A stretch of 64,000 nt of DNA from Deltaproteobacteria bacterium HGW-Deltaproteobacteria-15 (GCA_002840535.1 PHBH01000055.1:1-64000), one strand, 5' to 3'. Counted from the first letter of the stretch, positions 16,859-26,261 are shown. Notes: a model not told the origin generated them from the letters alone. Made by a program: numbers and translations.

Positions 16859-18881
16859 CCGCTTTCCTGTTCAAGGAGGCTACACCTTCCTTGCAGCGCC
16901 TCACCTCATCCTGGCGGGTCTTCCTGCCGGCCCGAAGTCGTCTGTAAACTGCCAGGGCCCAAAGCGGAAAATAGCGGCTGTATCCGTGGTACCGGAGGTA
17001 AAAGACGCGAGGGAACCCGGTGCCTGTGAAGAGATCTTGATCCCATCCGCCCTGCGGATTCTGGGTGTTGAGCAGGTACTGGATGCCGCGCTGAACAGTA
17101 GAGCTCCTGTGCTCGCCGGCGGCCATGAGCCCGAGCAGTGCCCAGGCAGTCTGCGACGGAGTGCTCTTCCCTATTCCGGCCAGCGAAGGATCGTTATAGG
17201 TGTAACAGCTTTCGCCCCAGCCGTTGTCCGGGTTCTGGCATGATTCAAGCCATTGGACCGCCCTGCGGATGTAAGGCCGGGTCATGTCTTCACCCGCTTG
17301 CCTCAAACCCATGAGCACGGACCAGGTGCCGTATATGTAGTTGACTCCCCATCGGCCGAACCAGGCCCCGCAAGGCTCCTGTTCCCTGCGCAGAAATCGC
17401 AGCGCCTTTGCAATCGGCGGGAAATCGCGATCAAAGCCCAGCATGGAAAGGAGTTCGACGCAGCGGCCTGTGAGATCCGCTGTGCTGGGATCGAGAAGTG
17501 CCCCATGGTCTGCGAAAGGAATATCGTTGAGGTAGAGACAATTGTTGTCAATGTCGAAGGAGCCCCATCCTCCGTCGGAGCTCTGCATCCCCAGAACCCA
17601 CTTCACGGCCTTGGCGATCCTGTCCCTGAGTTCGTCATCGCCCAGACAACCGGCGCGAAGAATCGACATGAGGACAGCGGGCGTATCGTCCACGTCCGGA
17701 TAGAAGTTGTTTTCAAACTGAAACGCCCAGCCGCCGGGTTCTATTTCCGGCACCCGTTCACACCAGTCCCCCCGGCACAGGATCTGCTGTTGAAAGAGCC
17801 ACCCCACGGAAGAGGCCACTGCTTGATGTTCCGGTGCAACGCCTTCCTCCAGCAGTGTCGATAGGCTCAGGCAGGTATCCCAGACCGGCGAAACGCAGGG
17901 TTGGCAAAACCCCTCGTCACCGCGCCGGACGAGAAGATCGTCCAGGGCGGCCGTCCCTCTCACAAAAGCGGGGTGATCCTCAGGAAACCCAAGGGTCTTA
18001 AGCGCCATGACAGCATTGACCATGGCAGGGAAGATGGCGCCTAATCCCCCTTTCCCCTGCATCCGCTCGAGCATCCACGGTATTGCCTTCTTCAATGCCT
18101 TTTCCCTGGAAACGCGAGGGGCAAAACGGTCTATTCGTTTCAGCAGCCGGTCCAGATGAATGAAAAGGTTCTTCCTTCCATTTCCAGGGACAGAATGATC
18201 GAGATTCACGAGCTCATGCGGAGATTCAACGAACAGCTCGTGCACACCTTCTTCCGGCCCCAGGGGGCAGATCGGCTTCTTGTTTAATAGAATCAGCAAA
18301 GGGATCATCACCGTGCGGGACCAGTAAGACACCTTCGCGACATGAAAGAAGAACCAGCTCGGCAGCAGCATGATTTCAATAGGCATGGCCGGAACCGTTC
18401 TCCACGGAATCTGACCAAAAAGAGCGAGGGTGATCCGGGTGAAGACATTGACCCTGGAAGCCCCTCCCAGATCCAGAATCGTCCGACGCGCATCGGTCAT
18501 GTGCGTTTGTTCAGGGGAGTCGCCCAGCAGCTTCAAAGCGAAGTAGACCTTGGTTGAAGCGCTGATATCCGAAACACCATCCTTGAAAACAGGCCATCCG
18601 CCTTTCAACAACTGTCTTCTGCGCAGGTACCTGGATAGACGGGTCGCGAGATCAGTCGGAACAGACCTTCCCAGAAAATGCTGCAGCAGGACGTATTCTG
18701 CCGGGATTGTGCAGTCCGCTTCCAGATCAAAGACCCAGTATCCCTCCGCATTCTGAAGGGAGAGAATGTAATCTCTCGCTTTGGAGATGACGGTGTTCAG
18801 TCGCTCTACGCTGAAGAGAGCGGCTCTCGGCGGTTCTACTAAAAAGTTCCCCCTGTCAAGGTCCTCTTCGACGGTTTTCAA
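16848..18881 (-). CDS. shc: Squalene-hopene cyclase
   Basis: Cyclises squalene to hopene or hopanol. The catalytic acid motif D-V-D-D-T lies at about nt 17683-17698 (about residue 395). Several QW repeats are visible (Q-N-A-E-G-Y-W, Q-S-S-D-G-G-W, Q-N-P-D-N-G-W, Q-N-P-Q-G-G-W). A monotopic membrane location is expected. The start is uncertain: the frame is open to 19172, but the far N-terminus is not cyclase-like and its first part is an intergenic repeat. A TTG at 18881 behind GAGGCAGG gives 677 residues, normal for the family, with homology from about L-N-T-V-I-S-K-A-R-D-Y-I-L-S-L-Q. Confidence 0.93.
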   Translation of the reverse strand: MKTVEEDLDRGNFLVEPPRAALFSVERLNTVISKARDYILSLQNAEGYWVFDLEADCTIPAEYVLLQHFLGRSVPTDLATRLSRYLRRRQLLKGGWPVFKDGVSDISASTKVYFALKLLGDSPEQTHMTDARRTILDLGGASRVNVFTRITLALFGQIPWRTVPAMPIEIMLLPSWFFFHVAKVSYWSRTVMIPLLILLNKKPICPLGPEEGVHELFVESPHELVNLDHSVPGNGRKNLFIHLDRLLKRIDRFAPRVSREKALKKAIPWMLERMQGKGGLGAIFPAMVNAVMALKTLGFPEDHPAFVRGTAALDDLLVRRGDEGFCQPCVSPVWDTCLSLSTLLEEGVAPEHQAVASSVGWLFQQQILCRGDWCERVPEIEPGGWAFQFENNFYPDVDDTPAVLMSILRAGCLGDDELRDRIAKAVKWVLGMQSSDGGWGSFDIDNNCLYLNDIPFADHGALLDPSTADLTGRCVELLSMLGFDRDFPPIAKALRFLRREQEPCGAWFGRWGVNYIYGTWSVLMGLRQAGEDMTRPYIRRAVQWLESCQNPDNGWGESCYTYNDPSLAGIGKSTPSQTAWALLGLMAAGEHRSSTVQRGIQYLLNTQNPQGGWDQDLFTGTGFPRVFYLRYHGYSRYFPLWALAVYRRLRAGRKTRQDEVRRCKEGVASLNRKADEA

Positions 18882-19224
18882 GACCTGCCTCTCATGTGGT
18901 TTTGAGCAGCATCCTTGATCTCTCCCTTTGAGTACCTGAGCTTCAACGTATTCCCTGATGTAGCAGTCGTCGGGATGTCGGTGGTGCTCATCCCTGACGA
19001 TGCAGTATCCGTCGTGTTGCACACATGGGAAATAAGGCGAGAATCTGAAGTATCCCTTCAAGAGGCTGTATTCCTGGAACGATGTCGATACTTTCCCCTG
19101 CAAAATACAGTCTCCTTCGTATTTATGAGGAGTTCGCGTTCGAAGTACTCTCTTTCTGCCACGAAGACGCAAGACACAAAGTAAGACATATGGCGAGGCG
19201 AGGACACCGGAGGGGGTAATCCGA
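18882..19224. other. Intergenic region between shc and hpnA
   Basis: The divergent promoters of shc and hpnA should lie here. The stretch is open in the shc frame but encodes nothing recognised (Cys/His-rich on the minus strand, D-V-A-V-V-G-M-S-V-V on the plus). About 19156-19182 is a CACGAAGACGCAAGACACAAAG-type dispersed repeat. Confidence 0.45.
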
Positions 19225-20217
19225 GTGAAAATGTTGATAACAGGGGCTTCCGGTTTCGTTGGGTCTGCGGTCCTTCGTCAACTCCTGTCATGCGGGCATG
19301 AAATGAGAGCCCTTGTCCGCCCGGACAGCGATCTGCGGAATCTCGCCAAACTGGAGGTAGAGATCGCAGTCGGGGATCTGAGGAATCCTGCTTCCCTGGA
19401 TCAAGCTCTGGCAGGCTGCCGGGCATTATTTCATGTTGCGGCTGATTACCGGCTGTGGGTGCCCAGGTCTGCTGAAATGTATGAGACCAATGTGGAAGGG
19501 ACGAAGAACATTCTCCTGGCTGCAGCGAGAAGGGGAGTGGAGCGAATCGTTTACACGAGCAGCGTGGCAACATTGGGCTGTCTGCCTTGCGGGAGCCCTG
19601 CCAATGAGACTGCGGAGGCCACACCCGCAGACATGATCGGCCACTATAAAAGATCCAAATGCCTTGCTGAGATCGAAGTCCGCAGGCTCGTGAGCGTGGA
19701 TAGCCTGCCGGTTGTGATCGTGAACCCTTCCACCCCGGTTGGTCCTCGAGACATCAAACCTACGCCGACAGGGAGGATGATCCTGCAGGCGGCCCGGGGC
19801 CGCATGCCTGCCTTTGTGGACACGGGGCTCAACTTCGTACATGTGGACGATGTGGCCAAAGGGCACGTACTGGCCTTTGAGCGGGGAGTTGTTGGGGAAC
19901 GGTACATTCTTGGAGGACAAAACATGACGCTCAAGGAGGTCTTGAATGAGTTGGCGCCGTTTACCGGCCACCCGGCACCGTCCGTATGTCTACCCCATGA
20001 CCTGATGCTTCCCATCGCCTATATGGCAGAGGCGTTCGCTTGGATGTGCAGGTCCCACGAACCTCTGCTGACGGTTGACGGCGTTCGGCTTTCGAAAAAG
20101 AAGATGTTCTTTTCGGATGAGAAGGCACGAAAGGATCTGGGGTACACGCCGGGACCGGCCTGCGAGGCCCTGAGGGATGCGGTGGAGTGGTTCAGGGAAA
20201 AGGGTTATCTCCGCTAG
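19225..20217 (+). CDS. hpnA: Hopanoid-associated sugar epimerase HpnA
   Basis: An extended short-chain dehydrogenase, 330 residues. The Rossmann glycine motif is G-A-S-G-F-V-G (about 8-14), the catalytic serine region is V-Y-T-S-S-V-A, and Y-x-x-x-K occurs as H-Y-K-R-S-K. HpnA sits in many hopanoid clusters, probably acting on the polar head-group sugar; its exact reaction is unproven. GTG at 19225 is chosen because GGAGGGGG is 8-9 bases upstream; the ATG at 19231 is too far from it. Confidence 0.88.
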   Translation: MKMLITGASGFVGSAVLRQLLSCGHEMRALVRPDSDLRNLAKLEVEIAVGDLRNPASLDQALAGCRALFHVAADYRLWVPRSAEMYETNVEGTKNILLAAARRGVERIVYTSSVATLGCLPCGSPANETAEATPADMIGHYKRSKCLAEIEVRRLVSVDSLPVVIVNPSTPVGPRDIKPTPTGRMILQAARGRMPAFVDTGLNFVHVDDVAKGHVLAFERGVVGERYILGGQNMTLKEVLNELAPFTGHPAPSVCLPHDLMLPIAYMAEAFAWMCRSHEPLLTVDGVRLSKKKMFFSDEKARKDLGYTPGPACEALRDAVEWFREKGYLR

Positions 20218-20232
20218 GGGGCTTCACCGCTG

Positions 20233-20420
20233 AGATTCTTTGAAAGACGAACGTTTAACATCGAACATCGAACGTCCAACATCGAATGAAAAGCAAGTGC
20301 CGAACACTCCTTACCGCTGCAGGCCTGACAAGGGTATAATGACCCTCGCGCTTCTCGAATTCTTTGAAAGACGAACGTTGAACATCGAACATCGAACATC
20401 CAACATCCAATGAAAAGCAA
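20233..20420 (+). repeat. Two 63-bp direct repeats of the ATCGAACATCGAAC family
   Basis: Near-identical copies start at about 20233 and 20357, each running from GATTCTTTGAAAGACGAACG to TGAAAAGCAA. The second copy contains the most upstream ATG of the hpnN frame (20410). Confidence 0.8.
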
Positions 20421-20436
20421 CCGTACTGCAACGGTG

Positions 20437-23157
20437 ATGGCGCAGATGAAGTTGAATCCTGTCGAGCGAGCATTGAAGGGAATCACGCTGGTACAGACCC
20501 GCCACCCTGTGTGGGTCTTATCCCTGGCCCTGGGGCTGGCGGTCCTCTCGATCATCTACACGGTCAGGAATCTCGAATTCCAGACGGGCCATATGGATGT
20601 CATCTCTCCTAAGGAGCGGTTCAGGCAGACCACCGAGCAGCTGCGCGCCTTTAGCGAACTGGACAGCTTCATCGTTGTTATCGAGAACCGGAACGACGGC
20701 CGCTCTCTGGAGTTCCTGAATGTACTGGTCCCGCTCCTGAAAGCGGACAGCTATCATTTTAGGCAGATATTTCATCGGGTGGATCCGGAACCGTTCAGGC
20801 CCTGGGCCCTCCTGTATCTTGAGATGGATGAGCTTACAAAGCTTCAGAAGAGTATCCAGGAGCACCGCTCGTTTATCCAAAACCTTGCGCGATCCCCTGA
20901 CCTCGTCCACTTTTTCAAGGCAGTGAATCATGAGATGACTGCCGCTATGGTCGGGGGGCTCTTTACAGGGTTTCTCGACGAACCGGCAGAGGAAGGAAAA
21001 AGAGAGCCCCTGGATCTTTCCTTCCTCATCGGCACGCTGGAAGAAATGCAGAGATGGCTGGATGGAGAGGAATCCCTCGCGAGCCCCTGGGAGCCCCTCC
21101 TTATGCGGACGTCGGGGAAAAGCATGTCGGAGGAGGGCTACTTCTGGACTGAGAACAGGCAGTACCTTCTGGTCTTCATCACACCCAACAAGAAAGTAGG
21201 TTTCACCGAAGCGCTTCACTCTCTCACTGCGCTCAGGGGGAAAATCGCTGAGCTGAAGGCGGAGTTTCCGGACATCCAAACCGGTGTCACCGGGATGGGC
21301 GCGCTGAATCAGGATGAAATGGGGGTGGCCTTCGGGGACATGAGCATTGCCACCCTGATCTCTCTTGTCGGCCTTGCCCTTCTCCTCATGCTCTTCTGGA
21401 GGGGCTGGCGGCTGCCTGTTCTGGAGATGATAGAGCTCTCGGTGGCCCTTTCCTGCACATTCGGTCTGACCACCCTGTTCATCGGTCACCTGAACATCCT
21501 CTCGATCACGTTTGCCCCCCTGCTTCTCGGGCTCGGCATAGACTATGGGATCCATTGGCTCGCCCGCTTTCAGGAAGAGGTTCAACGCACAACCGTCTCA
21601 AAGGAAGAAGCCGTTCAGACCGTCATGCTGAAGCTCGGTCCCGGTATTCTGCTGGCGGGCCTCACCGCGGCCCTCTCCTTTTTCCCCCTGGTGCTCACTG
21701 GATTCAAGGGCCTCGTGGAATTGGGAATGATCACGTCCATGGGCATGATCCTGAGCACGATGACAACCATCTGCCTCCTCCCGGTGCTCACTCTCTTGTT
21801 CGGCGGGACCTTCAGGCGGAAGAATTCGGACCCGTCGAAAGCCTCTGCACGTTTGAGATTCAGCACGGGAAGAGGCTTGGCAATCGTTTTTTTCGGCGGG
21901 GCGGCACTGGCATTGTCCATTTGGGGAGCAGCCTATGTATCCTTTGACCTGAACATGCTGAATCTTCAATCCGAGGAAGCGGAGTCGGTCGTCTGGGAAA
22001 AGAAACTCATCGAGGGATCCAGAATGTCCAGCATGGCAGCCTCCATCCTGGTCAATTCCCTTGAAGAGGTCCGGCCGAGAATGGAGGTTCTGGACAGGCT
22101 GCCCACCGTATCGGAAGCACAGAGCATCCTGAGCTTTCTCCCCAAAAACCAGGAGGCGAAAATAGACCGCCTGGAGGAGATATCGCCGCTCGTTTCCGGC
22201 ATCGAGCCCCCTTCAAATCCTCTTCAGGACATGGATCTCGCAGGACTGGAGGAAGTGCTGGGACAGATCCGATACAAGATGGTGGAACACGGCGGGGCGG
22301 ATGGGGACCTAAGCCGGACATTGCGAAATCAAATGGCGCGGGTGAGTGAGTTGATCGACTCATTGCTGCAGCGTTTCCGCACCACGGCTTCCCCTGCCTT
22401 GATCGACAGTCTGAAAAGGCTCGAAAGGGCTCTGATTACGGACCTCGGGGACAAGTTGGATCTCCTGCAGATGAATGTCCGTGCGGCTCCGATGCAGATT
22501 TCCGATCTTCCAGGACCCCTGGTTCAACGTTTTGTGAGCGAAGATGATCGTTACCTGATCAGGGCCTTCCCGGCCGTGGACATCTGGGACACGGATCTCC
22601 TGGGCAGATTCGTCGGAGAACTCATGTCCGTGGAGCCTGATGCCGCAGGAGACCCTGTCGGCTGGTATTTTTTTACAAAGGCGTTCCGGGATGCCTGTAT
22701 CAAAGCGGCCATTTACGCGGTCGGCTTCATCCTGGTCGTTCTCCTGTTCACGTTCCGGAATATAAGAACCGCTTTCCTGGTCACCACCCCGCTCGTGGTC
22801 GGCACGGCCTGGACGCTCGGGCTGATGGCTCTTCTCGACATCGACTTTAATCTCGCCAACACCGTCTTCCTCGCTCTGGTCGTGGGCGCTGGGGTCGAAT
22901 ACGGAATCATTATCATGCGTCGCCGTCTGGAGGAGGCGGGGGGCATCGGAGCCGTGGCGCTCCCCTGGTCCACAGTCAAAGGAGTTGTCCTCGCCGGACT
23001 GACCACAGCCGTTGGATTCGGAAGCCTGACCATATCGAGCCACCAGGGCATTTACAGCCTGGGCTTGCTGGCTACGGTCGGGAGTCTCAGCATCCTGGCA
23101 GCGGCGGTGCTGTTTCTGCCGGCGGTTTTGCAGGTTTTTCGAAGACAAGATGGTTAA
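20437..23157 (+). CDS. hpnN: Hopanoid RND transporter HpnN (MMPL family)
   Basis: A 906-residue inner membrane RND-type transporter that moves hopanoids to the outer membrane. The MMPL layout is visible: one N-terminal helix, a large periplasmic loop (about 55-290), a block of helices with L-L-G-L-G-I-D-Y-G-I-H and, after a second loop, V-V-G-A-G-V-E-Y-G-I-I in the equivalent place. The acidic residues in these two motifs are the presumed proton relay. The start at 20437 is preferred because the ATG at 20410 is part of a dispersed repeat; 20446 is also possible. hpnM follows after 45 bases. Confidence 0.92.
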   Translation: MAQMKLNPVERALKGITLVQTRHPVWVLSLALGLAVLSIIYTVRNLEFQTGHMDVISPKERFRQTTEQLRAFSELDSFIVVIENRNDGRSLEFLNVLVPLLKADSYHFRQIFHRVDPEPFRPWALLYLEMDELTKLQKSIQEHRSFIQNLARSPDLVHFFKAVNHEMTAAMVGGLFTGFLDEPAEEGKREPLDLSFLIGTLEEMQRWLDGEESLASPWEPLLMRTSGKSMSEEGYFWTENRQYLLVFITPNKKVGFTEALHSLTALRGKIAELKAEFPDIQTGVTGMGALNQDEMGVAFGDMSIATLISLVGLALLLMLFWRGWRLPVLEMIELSVALSCTFGLTTLFIGHLNILSITFAPLLLGLGIDYGIHWLARFQEEVQRTTVSKEEAVQTVMLKLGPGILLAGLTAALSFFPLVLTGFKGLVELGMITSMGMILSTMTTICLLPVLTLLFGGTFRRKNSDPSKASARLRFSTGRGLAIVFFGGAALALSIWGAAYVSFDLNMLNLQSEEAESVVWEKKLIEGSRMSSMAASILVNSLEEVRPRMEVLDRLPTVSEAQSILSFLPKNQEAKIDRLEEISPLVSGIEPPSNPLQDMDLAGLEEVLGQIRYKMVEHGGADGDLSRTLRNQMARVSELIDSLLQRFRTTASPALIDSLKRLERALITDLGDKLDLLQMNVRAAPMQISDLPGPLVQRFVSEDDRYLIRAFPAVDIWDTDLLGRFVGELMSVEPDAAGDPVGWYFFTKAFRDACIKAAIYAVGFILVVLLFTFRNIRTAFLVTTPLVVGTAWTLGLMALLDIDFNLANTVFLALVVGAGVEYGIIIMRRRLEEAGGIGAVALPWSTVKGVVLAGLTTAVGFGSLTISSHQGIYSLGLLATVGSLSILAAAVLFLPAVLQVFRRQDG

Positions 23158-23164
23158 TTGTTAT

Positions 23165-23181
23165 CAGTTAACGGTTAACTG
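23165..23181. repeat. Perfect 17-bp palindrome between hpnN and hpnM
   Basis: CAGTTAAC, G, GTTAACTG. It could be part of a dispersed repeat rather than an operator, because it lies inside a probable operon. Confidence 0.55.
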
Positions 23182-23202
23182 CTATTCGCACAGAGAGTCC
23201 TC

Positions 23203-23811
23203 ATGAATACAAAACATCTTCTACTGGCCACGTGTCTGGTTCTCTCCTTCCTTGTCCATCCTGTCCATGCAGGTGAACCCACCGAACGGGTCAGGGCTTT
23301 GCTTAATGAGGTAATCTCAGTGCAGTCGGACCCCCGGCTTCAGGGAGATGAATTCAAAGAGAAGAGAAGGGCTGCCGTCAAGAACATCATCGGCAGAAAT
23401 TTCGATTTCGATCGAATGGCCGAGCGCTCGCTGGGGGAGCACTGGAAGACCCTCAGCAATGAAGAGCGCTCCGAGTTCAGATGGATTTTCAGGGATCTCT
23501 TTCAGGATTCCTATTCCTTCATGGTGCTTGAAAATCTGGGGAAGGAAAAGATTCTCTACAAGGATGAAGAAGTGAAGGAGGGGGTCGCCACGGTTAAAAC
23601 GAGCATGTTGAGACGCAACGCGACCCTTTCCGTGGACTACGAGCTGGCGAACCTGAAAGAGAATTGGCTGATTCAGGACGTAACGATCGACGGAGTCAGC
23701 ATTCTGAAAAATTATCAGGAATCTTTTGCCAGTGTGATCCGTCGTGATTCTTACGCCAAACTGATCGAAAAGATGCGAGCCAAAAAGAGGGAAGTCGAAA
23801 AAGCTCCTTGA
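23203..23811 (+). CDS. hpnM: MlaC/Ttg2D-like periplasmic lipid-binding protein (HpnM)
   Basis: A 202-residue protein with a signal peptide (cleavage about after H-A, residue 23). The MlaC fold follows, seen from I-I-G-R-N-F-D-F-D-R-M, A-E-R-S-L-G-E-H-W-K-T-L-S, and the C-terminal D-G-V-S-I-L-K-N-Y-Q-E-S-F. MlaC proteins carry lipids across the periplasm. In hopanoid clusters HpnM pairs with the HpnN transporter and likely carries hopanoids. There is 45-base spacing to hpnN and the same strand. Confidence 0.88.
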   Translation: MNTKHLLLATCLVLSFLVHPVHAGEPTERVRALLNEVISVQSDPRLQGDEFKEKRRAAVKNIIGRNFDFDRMAERSLGEHWKTLSNEERSEFRWIFRDLFQDSYSFMVLENLGKEKILYKDEEVKEGVATVKTSMLRRNATLSVDYELANLKENWLIQDVTIDGVSILKNYQESFASVIRRDSYAKLIEKMRAKKREVEKAP

Positions 23812-23990
23812 AGAGATGCAGGATACAGGATTCAGGATTCAAGATAAAGAAGAAGATCCAACCGACTTGCTCCGCATGGACGTCATCTCCTTAACCCACC
23901 TTCAGTTCTTCACTGCGCTACCGGATCACCCATCCAGTCTTTGATTTGAAATCGACGTTGTGAAAATAATCCTTGACAAGTGAACCCAAA

Positions 23991-24008
23991 GGAATGAACA
24001 TTCATTCC
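23991..24008. promoter_or_regulatory. Palindromic TetR operator overlapping a promoter
   Basis: Perfect 18-bp inverted repeat GGAATGAA-CA-TTCATTCC, 12 bases before the TetR start. A TTGACA -35 lies at 23973-23978, so the palindrome covers the -10 region. Self-repression is inferred. Confidence 0.75.
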
Positions 24009-24020
24009 GCGAGGTGTGCC

Positions 24021-24596
24021 ATGAAGGAAAATTCCAAGCGAGACGACATCATGCAAGCGGCCCTTGATCTCATTGCGGAACGTGGATTTCATGGGGCGCC
24101 GATGGCTATGATCGCAAACAGAGCCGGTGTGGGCGCCGGAACTATCTACCGCTACTTTGAGAGCAAGGACGTGCTCATTGCGGAAATGTTCAAGGAGATG
24201 GAAGAGAAACTCCTGGATGTTATCCTCAAAGGTTACCATCCTGAGAGATCGATCAGGGAAAGGTTCATCTATCTCTGCGCAACGGTTCTACGCTATTTCG
24301 TGGCGCATCCCCGATATTGCCGGTTCATGGAGCAGTTCCTCAATTCGCCATATGGAGTGTCTATCCGCAGGGATAAGATTATGGCGAAAACCGGCAAGAC
24401 CGATATTTTTACAGAAATCTTTCAACAAGGAATTGCCGGTAAGGTTCTCAAGGATTTGCCTCTCTTTGTGCACGCCGCTCTGGCATTCGGCCCCATACTT
24501 GCCTTGGTGCGGGATCATAACCTGGGTTTGATTGTCCTGGACGATTACCTGATCGAGAAAAGCATTGAGGCATGCTGGGATGGAATAAAGAAATAG
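24021..24596 (+). CDS. TetR/AcrR family repressor of the adjacent RND pump
   Basis: A 191-residue regulator. The N-terminal helix-turn-helix has A-N-R-A-G-V-G-A-G-T-I-Y-R-Y-F-E-S-K near residues 30-47; the C-terminal ligand domain is helical. The ATG at 24021 with GAGGTG upstream is preferred to the longer frame starting at 23973, which would run through the operator. It sits 51 bases upstream of the pump genes on the same strand, so it probably controls itself and the pump. The inducer is unknown. Confidence 0.9.
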   Translation: MKENSKRDDIMQAALDLIAERGFHGAPMAMIANRAGVGAGTIYRYFESKDVLIAEMFKEMEEKLLDVILKGYHPERSIRERFIYLCATVLRYFVAHPRYCRFMEQFLNSPYGVSIRRDKIMAKTGKTDIFTEIFQQGIAGKVLKDLPLFVHAALAFGPILALVRDHNLGLIVLDDYLIEKSIEACWDGIKK

Positions 24597-24647
24597 AAGT
24601 GTAGTTTTTTTTCTGATGGAGGCCAGATCAGATCTCAGAGGAGTGGA

Positions 24648-25931
24648 ATGAAAATCATTGAACGTATCAGGCTTTTTACCATTCTTGCAGTTCCGGCAAC
24701 CGCCATGATGTTATCAGGTTGCGGGGATCGGAATGCAACCGGGAACGCTCCTAGGAACGTCACTCCGGAGGTCGCGGTTGTGACGGTTCAACCCCGGCAG
24801 GTTGTCCTGACCACGGAACTGCCCGGCCGCACGTCGCCCTACATGGTTGCGGAAATCCGTCCCCAGGTCAGCGGTCTCATCCAGAAGCGGCAGTTTCAGG
24901 AAGGTTCCGATGTCAAGGCCGGCGGGTCTCTCTATCTGATCGATCCTGCTCCTTTTCAGGCGGCGCTCGAGAATGCCGCAGCGAACCTCGCCACCATGAA
25001 GAAAAACGCCGAACGGGCGCAAGCCGCTCTGGGAGCGAGTATCGCCAACGTAGCGCGGCAGCGGGCCACTCTCGAACTCGCCAGGACGAACCGCGAGCGG
25101 TATGAGGATCTGATCAAAGATAGAGCCGTCTCCGCCGGCCAGCGCGATCAGGCCGTAACCGAGGCCCAGGTGGCCGAGGCTGCAGTGAAGGCTGCCGAGG
25201 CGCAGGTGGAGAGCGACCGAAAAGCCATAGGCGCGGCCGAAGCGGCGATCCAGCAGGCGGAAGCGGCGATGCAGACCGCCCGAATCAATCTCGCTTACAC
25301 CAGGATCACCGCACCCATCTCCGGTCGGATTGGAAGATCCAGTGTCACCATGGGGGCGATCGTGACGGCGTATCAACCCCTCGCCCTGGCGACGATCCAG
25401 CAACTGGACCCCATCTATGTGGATGTGCCCCAGTCCACCACCGAGCTGTTGCGATTGCAGCGCCGTCTGGAGGAAGGAAGGATCAGCCGCAATGGCGGAA
25501 ACCTGGATACAGTCCGGCTCATGCTTGAAAATGGGGCGCTCTATCCTTTGGAAGGCACGCTTCAATTCCGGGACGTCTCGGTAGACCCGTCTACCGGATC
25601 GGTGATTCTACGGATGGTCTTTCCCAATCCGAACGGGATTCTCCTGCCGGGGATGTTCGTACGAATCGTGGTAAAAGAAGGCGTCAACGAGCAGGCGATC
25701 CTGGTCCCCCAACAGGCAGTGTCACGCGATCCAAAAGGCAATCCCACGGCCTTGATAGTAGACGCTGAGGGTAAGGTCCAGCAGCGGATGCTCACGCTCG
25801 ACCGCGCTATCGGCGACGAATGGTTCGTCATTGATGGGTTGGCACCAGGCGACCGGGTCATCGCCGAAGGAATGCAGAAAGTGCGCCCCGGCGCAGTCGT
25901 AAAGGCCGTTCCCTTTAAAGAAGAAGGGTAA
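24648..25931 (+). CDS. RND efflux periplasmic adaptor (AcrA/MexA family)
   Basis: A 427-residue membrane fusion protein. A lipobox M-L-S-G-C (Cys near residue 25) marks it as an inner membrane lipoprotein. The biotinyl-lipoyl half (R-P-Q-V-S-G-L-I-Q) is followed by an Ala/Gln/Glu-rich coiled-coil hairpin (about 100-215), then I-T-A-P-I-S-G-R-I-G and the beta-barrel and membrane-proximal domains. It links the AcrB-type pump to the outer membrane channel. A strong ribosome site (GAGGAGTGGA) precedes the ATG. The gap to the pump gene is unusually long and repeat-filled. Confidence 0.93.
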   Translation: MKIIERIRLFTILAVPATAMMLSGCGDRNATGNAPRNVTPEVAVVTVQPRQVVLTTELPGRTSPYMVAEIRPQVSGLIQKRQFQEGSDVKAGGSLYLIDPAPFQAALENAAANLATMKKNAERAQAALGASIANVARQRATLELARTNRERYEDLIKDRAVSAGQRDQAVTEAQVAEAAVKAAEAQVESDRKAIGAAEAAIQQAEAAMQTARINLAYTRITAPISGRIGRSSVTMGAIVTAYQPLALATIQQLDPIYVDVPQSTTELLRLQRRLEEGRISRNGGNLDTVRLMLENGALYPLEGTLQFRDVSVDPSTGSVILRMVFPNPNGILLPGMFVRIVVKEGVNEQAILVPQQAVSRDPKGNPTALIVDAEGKVQQRMLTLDRAIGDEWFVIDGLAPGDRVIAEGMQKVRPGAVVKAVPFKEEG

Positions 25932-26261
25932 AAAACCGCAAATCCGCCACAAAGACGCGAAGGCACAAAGTAGGGAGCAATCCACCTCTTTCTTGAGTCC
26001 GCGGACAGGTTGTACCTATTGGGGGTAGAGAGGCCGTAGATCAGAGTTCGGTGTTCAGAGTTCAGGAAGAGCGTTCTGAAGAGTCTTTCCTGAACACTGA
26101 ACACTGTGGACTGAACGCCAAGAGGGATCGCTTGAAATTTGAAGATGTAACCTTCTTCGAAGGGGTCACCTGAGGACCGCGCGCCTGTCCCGTGAAGCGG
26201 GGCTCTGCGTGTGGAGACTCACTGCCTTAGTGGCACAAGTTCTAATTGACGGAGGCGCATA
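25932..26261. repeat. Repeat-filled gap inside the efflux operon
   Basis: No gene. It carries a CCGCCACAAAGACGCGAAGG-type repeat (about 25945-25970) and an inverted pair based on GTGTTCAG/CTGAACAC (26049-26105) around TTCAGGAAGAGCGTTC. The remainder to 26261 is unassigned. Adaptor and pump genes normally lie a few bases apart, so repeats have probably invaded the operon. Confidence 0.6.

Noticed and set aside
18882..19172. N-terminal extension of squalene-hopene cyclase to ATG 19172
   Set aside because: The extension is unlike cyclases, and the first bases are a dispersed CGAAGACGCAAGACAC repeat. A TTG start at 18881 gives normal length.
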